From assembly GCA_017354595.1 (NCBI GenBank), contig JAFMQQ010000188.1, forward strand, positions 1 to 6,417: a stretch of DNA of 6,417 bases. Reading direction: 5' to 3'. The stretch's first letter is position 1. Every line of letters begins with the position of its first letter. Positions 5,662-6,417 of this stretch are shown one piece after another. This stretch comes from Micromonosporaceae bacterium. Lineage in GTDB: Bacteria > Actinomycetota > Actinomycetes > Mycobacteriales > Micromonosporaceae. Below the pieces are notes generated by a model. The model was given only the letters and a program-made list of their open reading frames with translations, did not search any database and had not been told where the DNA came from. A program made the position numbers and the translations under genes.

Positions 5662-5667
5662 GTCGGC

Positions 5668-6417
5668 ATGCCCCCTACACGCCGCCGCTTCCCGCGCCCC
5701 CGGCTCACCCGCCGGCGGGTCGTCGCCGCAGCTGTGGTACTGGCCCTGGTGGCCGGGGTCGTCGTGTGGTCGACCCGGCCGGCGCCGAGGAACTTCACCA
5801 CGCGCAGCGCGATGATCACGGTCGAGACCGGGCCGGGCGGCAACACTCCGGTGAGCCTGGACACGACCTACTACCAACCCGGCTCGGCCACAGCAGATCA
5901 CCCGGCCCCAGCCATCCTGCTGGCCCACGGATTCGGGGGTACCAAGGACAGCGTCGCCGATACCGCCACCGACCTGGCGAACCGGGGCTACGCGGTGCTC
6001 ACCTGGACGGCCGAGGGCTTCGGGCGCAGCGGTGGCCAGATCCACCTGGACAGCCCGGACTGGGAGGTACGCGACGCCTCCGCCTTGATCGACTGGCTGG
6101 CGCTGCGGCCGGAGGTGCGCAGGGACCGGCCCGGCGACCCTCGGGTCGGCGTGCTGGGCGGCTCGTACGGCGGCGGGCTGGCGCTGCTGCTGGCCGGGTA
6201 CGACCACCGGGTCGACGCGATCGTCCCGCAGATCACCTGGAACGACCTGGCCAGCTCGTTCCTGCCGGAGGCGACCGGCCGGCCGGCGGCCGACGGCGTC
6301 TTCAAGCGCGCCTGGGCCGGGCTGTTCTTCGGTGCCGCCGGTGCGGACCTGTCGGCCGGGGCCGACCTGCCCGGCGGGCTCTCCGGTGGCACCTCGGCGA
6401 CAGGCGGGTCGACCGGT
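5668..6417 (+). CDS. CocE/NonD-like (S15-type) alpha/beta hydrolase, exported or membrane-anchored (3' end outside window)
   Basis: The 250 visible codons begin an alpha/beta-hydrolase fold enzyme. Residues 5-17 are strongly basic with repeated RRR, and 18-34 (VVAAAVVLALVAGVVVW) form one hydrophobic segment, so the protein is a signal-anchor or exported protein with its catalytic part outside the membrane. TRRRVV (14-19) loosely resembles a Tat motif. In the catalytic domain, LLAHGFGGTKDS (84-95) supplies the oxyanion-hole region and GGSYGGG (164-170) is the nucleophile elbow with Ser166. The Asp and His of the triad lie beyond the window. The AHGFGGTKDSV and GGSYGGG signatures resemble CocE/NonD and X-Pro dipeptidyl-peptidase (S15) relatives; the substrate could be a peptide, ester or amide. 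ATG 5668 is supported by the leaderless -10 box. The gene is divergent from the ATPase gene. Fold sure, substrate unknown. Confidence 0.88.
   Translation, partial: MPPTRRRFPRPRLTRRRVVAAAVVLALVAGVVVWSTRPAPRNFTTRSAMITVETGPGGNTPVSLDTTYYQPGSATADHPAPAILLAHGFGGTKDSVADTATDLANRGYAVLTWTAEGFGRSGGQIHLDSPDWEVRDASALIDWLALRPEVRRDRPGDPRVGVLGGSYGGGLALLLAGYDHRVDAIVPQITWNDLASSFLPEATGRPAADGVFKRAWAGLFFGAAGADLSAGADLPGGLSGGTSATGGSTG

Noticed and set aside
5521..6207. N-terminal extension of the ATPase frame by 229 codons
   Set aside because: It would run through the divergent hydrolase gene and the promoter gap; the Cdc48-type N-domain begins right after GTG 5520, which has a -10 box at leaderless distance.

Overview
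The window comes from a high-GC actinomycete. Codons end overwhelmingly in G or C, GTAC-containing words (GGTACC, CGTAC) recur, and the gene families (a 767-aa Cdc48-like AAA+ ATPase, a DUF3263 protein, leaderless promoters) are actinobacterial. The style resembles Micromonosporaceae, but no marker gene here fixes genus or family.

Layout. (1) 1-1657: a divergent sugar-metabolism pair. A truncated SIS-domain sugar-phosphate isomerase/deaminase runs leftward from 680. A DeoR/GlpR-family regulator runs rightward from GTG 872. Three TTCGCGC repeats on the same helical face lie in the 191-bp gap and are good candidates for the regulator's operators. (2) 1736-2050: a small DUF3263 protein with a leaderless-looking promoter. 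(3) 2119-3092: an atypical segment of lower GC3. It starts with a second promoter of the same unusual architecture and holds a 303-codon ORF whose first part looks like a DUF7718-type domain. A strong internal Shine-Dalgarno plus in-frame ATG splits the ORF into two possible proteins. (4) 3093-3216: a convergent gap with a long hairpin. (5) 3217-5520, minus: a Cdc48-like ATPase of the Cpa type, a reported interactor of the mycobacterial 20S proteasome. Its D1 ring has lost catalytic residues and its D2 ring is intact. (6) 5521-5667: a 147-bp divergent promoter region. (7) 5668-6417, plus: the start of a membrane-anchored or exported alpha/beta hydrolase, cut by the window end.

Main points. 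Both promoters around the DUF3263 gene match the RecA-independent DNA-damage promoter (RecA-NDp, PafBC-dependent; TTGTCRGTG-N8-TAnnnT) in core sequence and exact spacing, and both end at a leaderless ATG. PafBC control is tied to the Pup-proteasome locus in mycobacteria, and Cpa is a proteasome partner, so a link between this neighbourhood and damage or proteolysis is possible but inferred. DUF3263 and the Cdc48-like gene are also near-neighbours in M. tuberculosis (Rv0430 and Rv0435c, from memory). That makes the 303-codon ORF look like lineage-specific cargo in an older neighbourhood. No RNA genes, CRISPR array, transposase or attachment site was seen.
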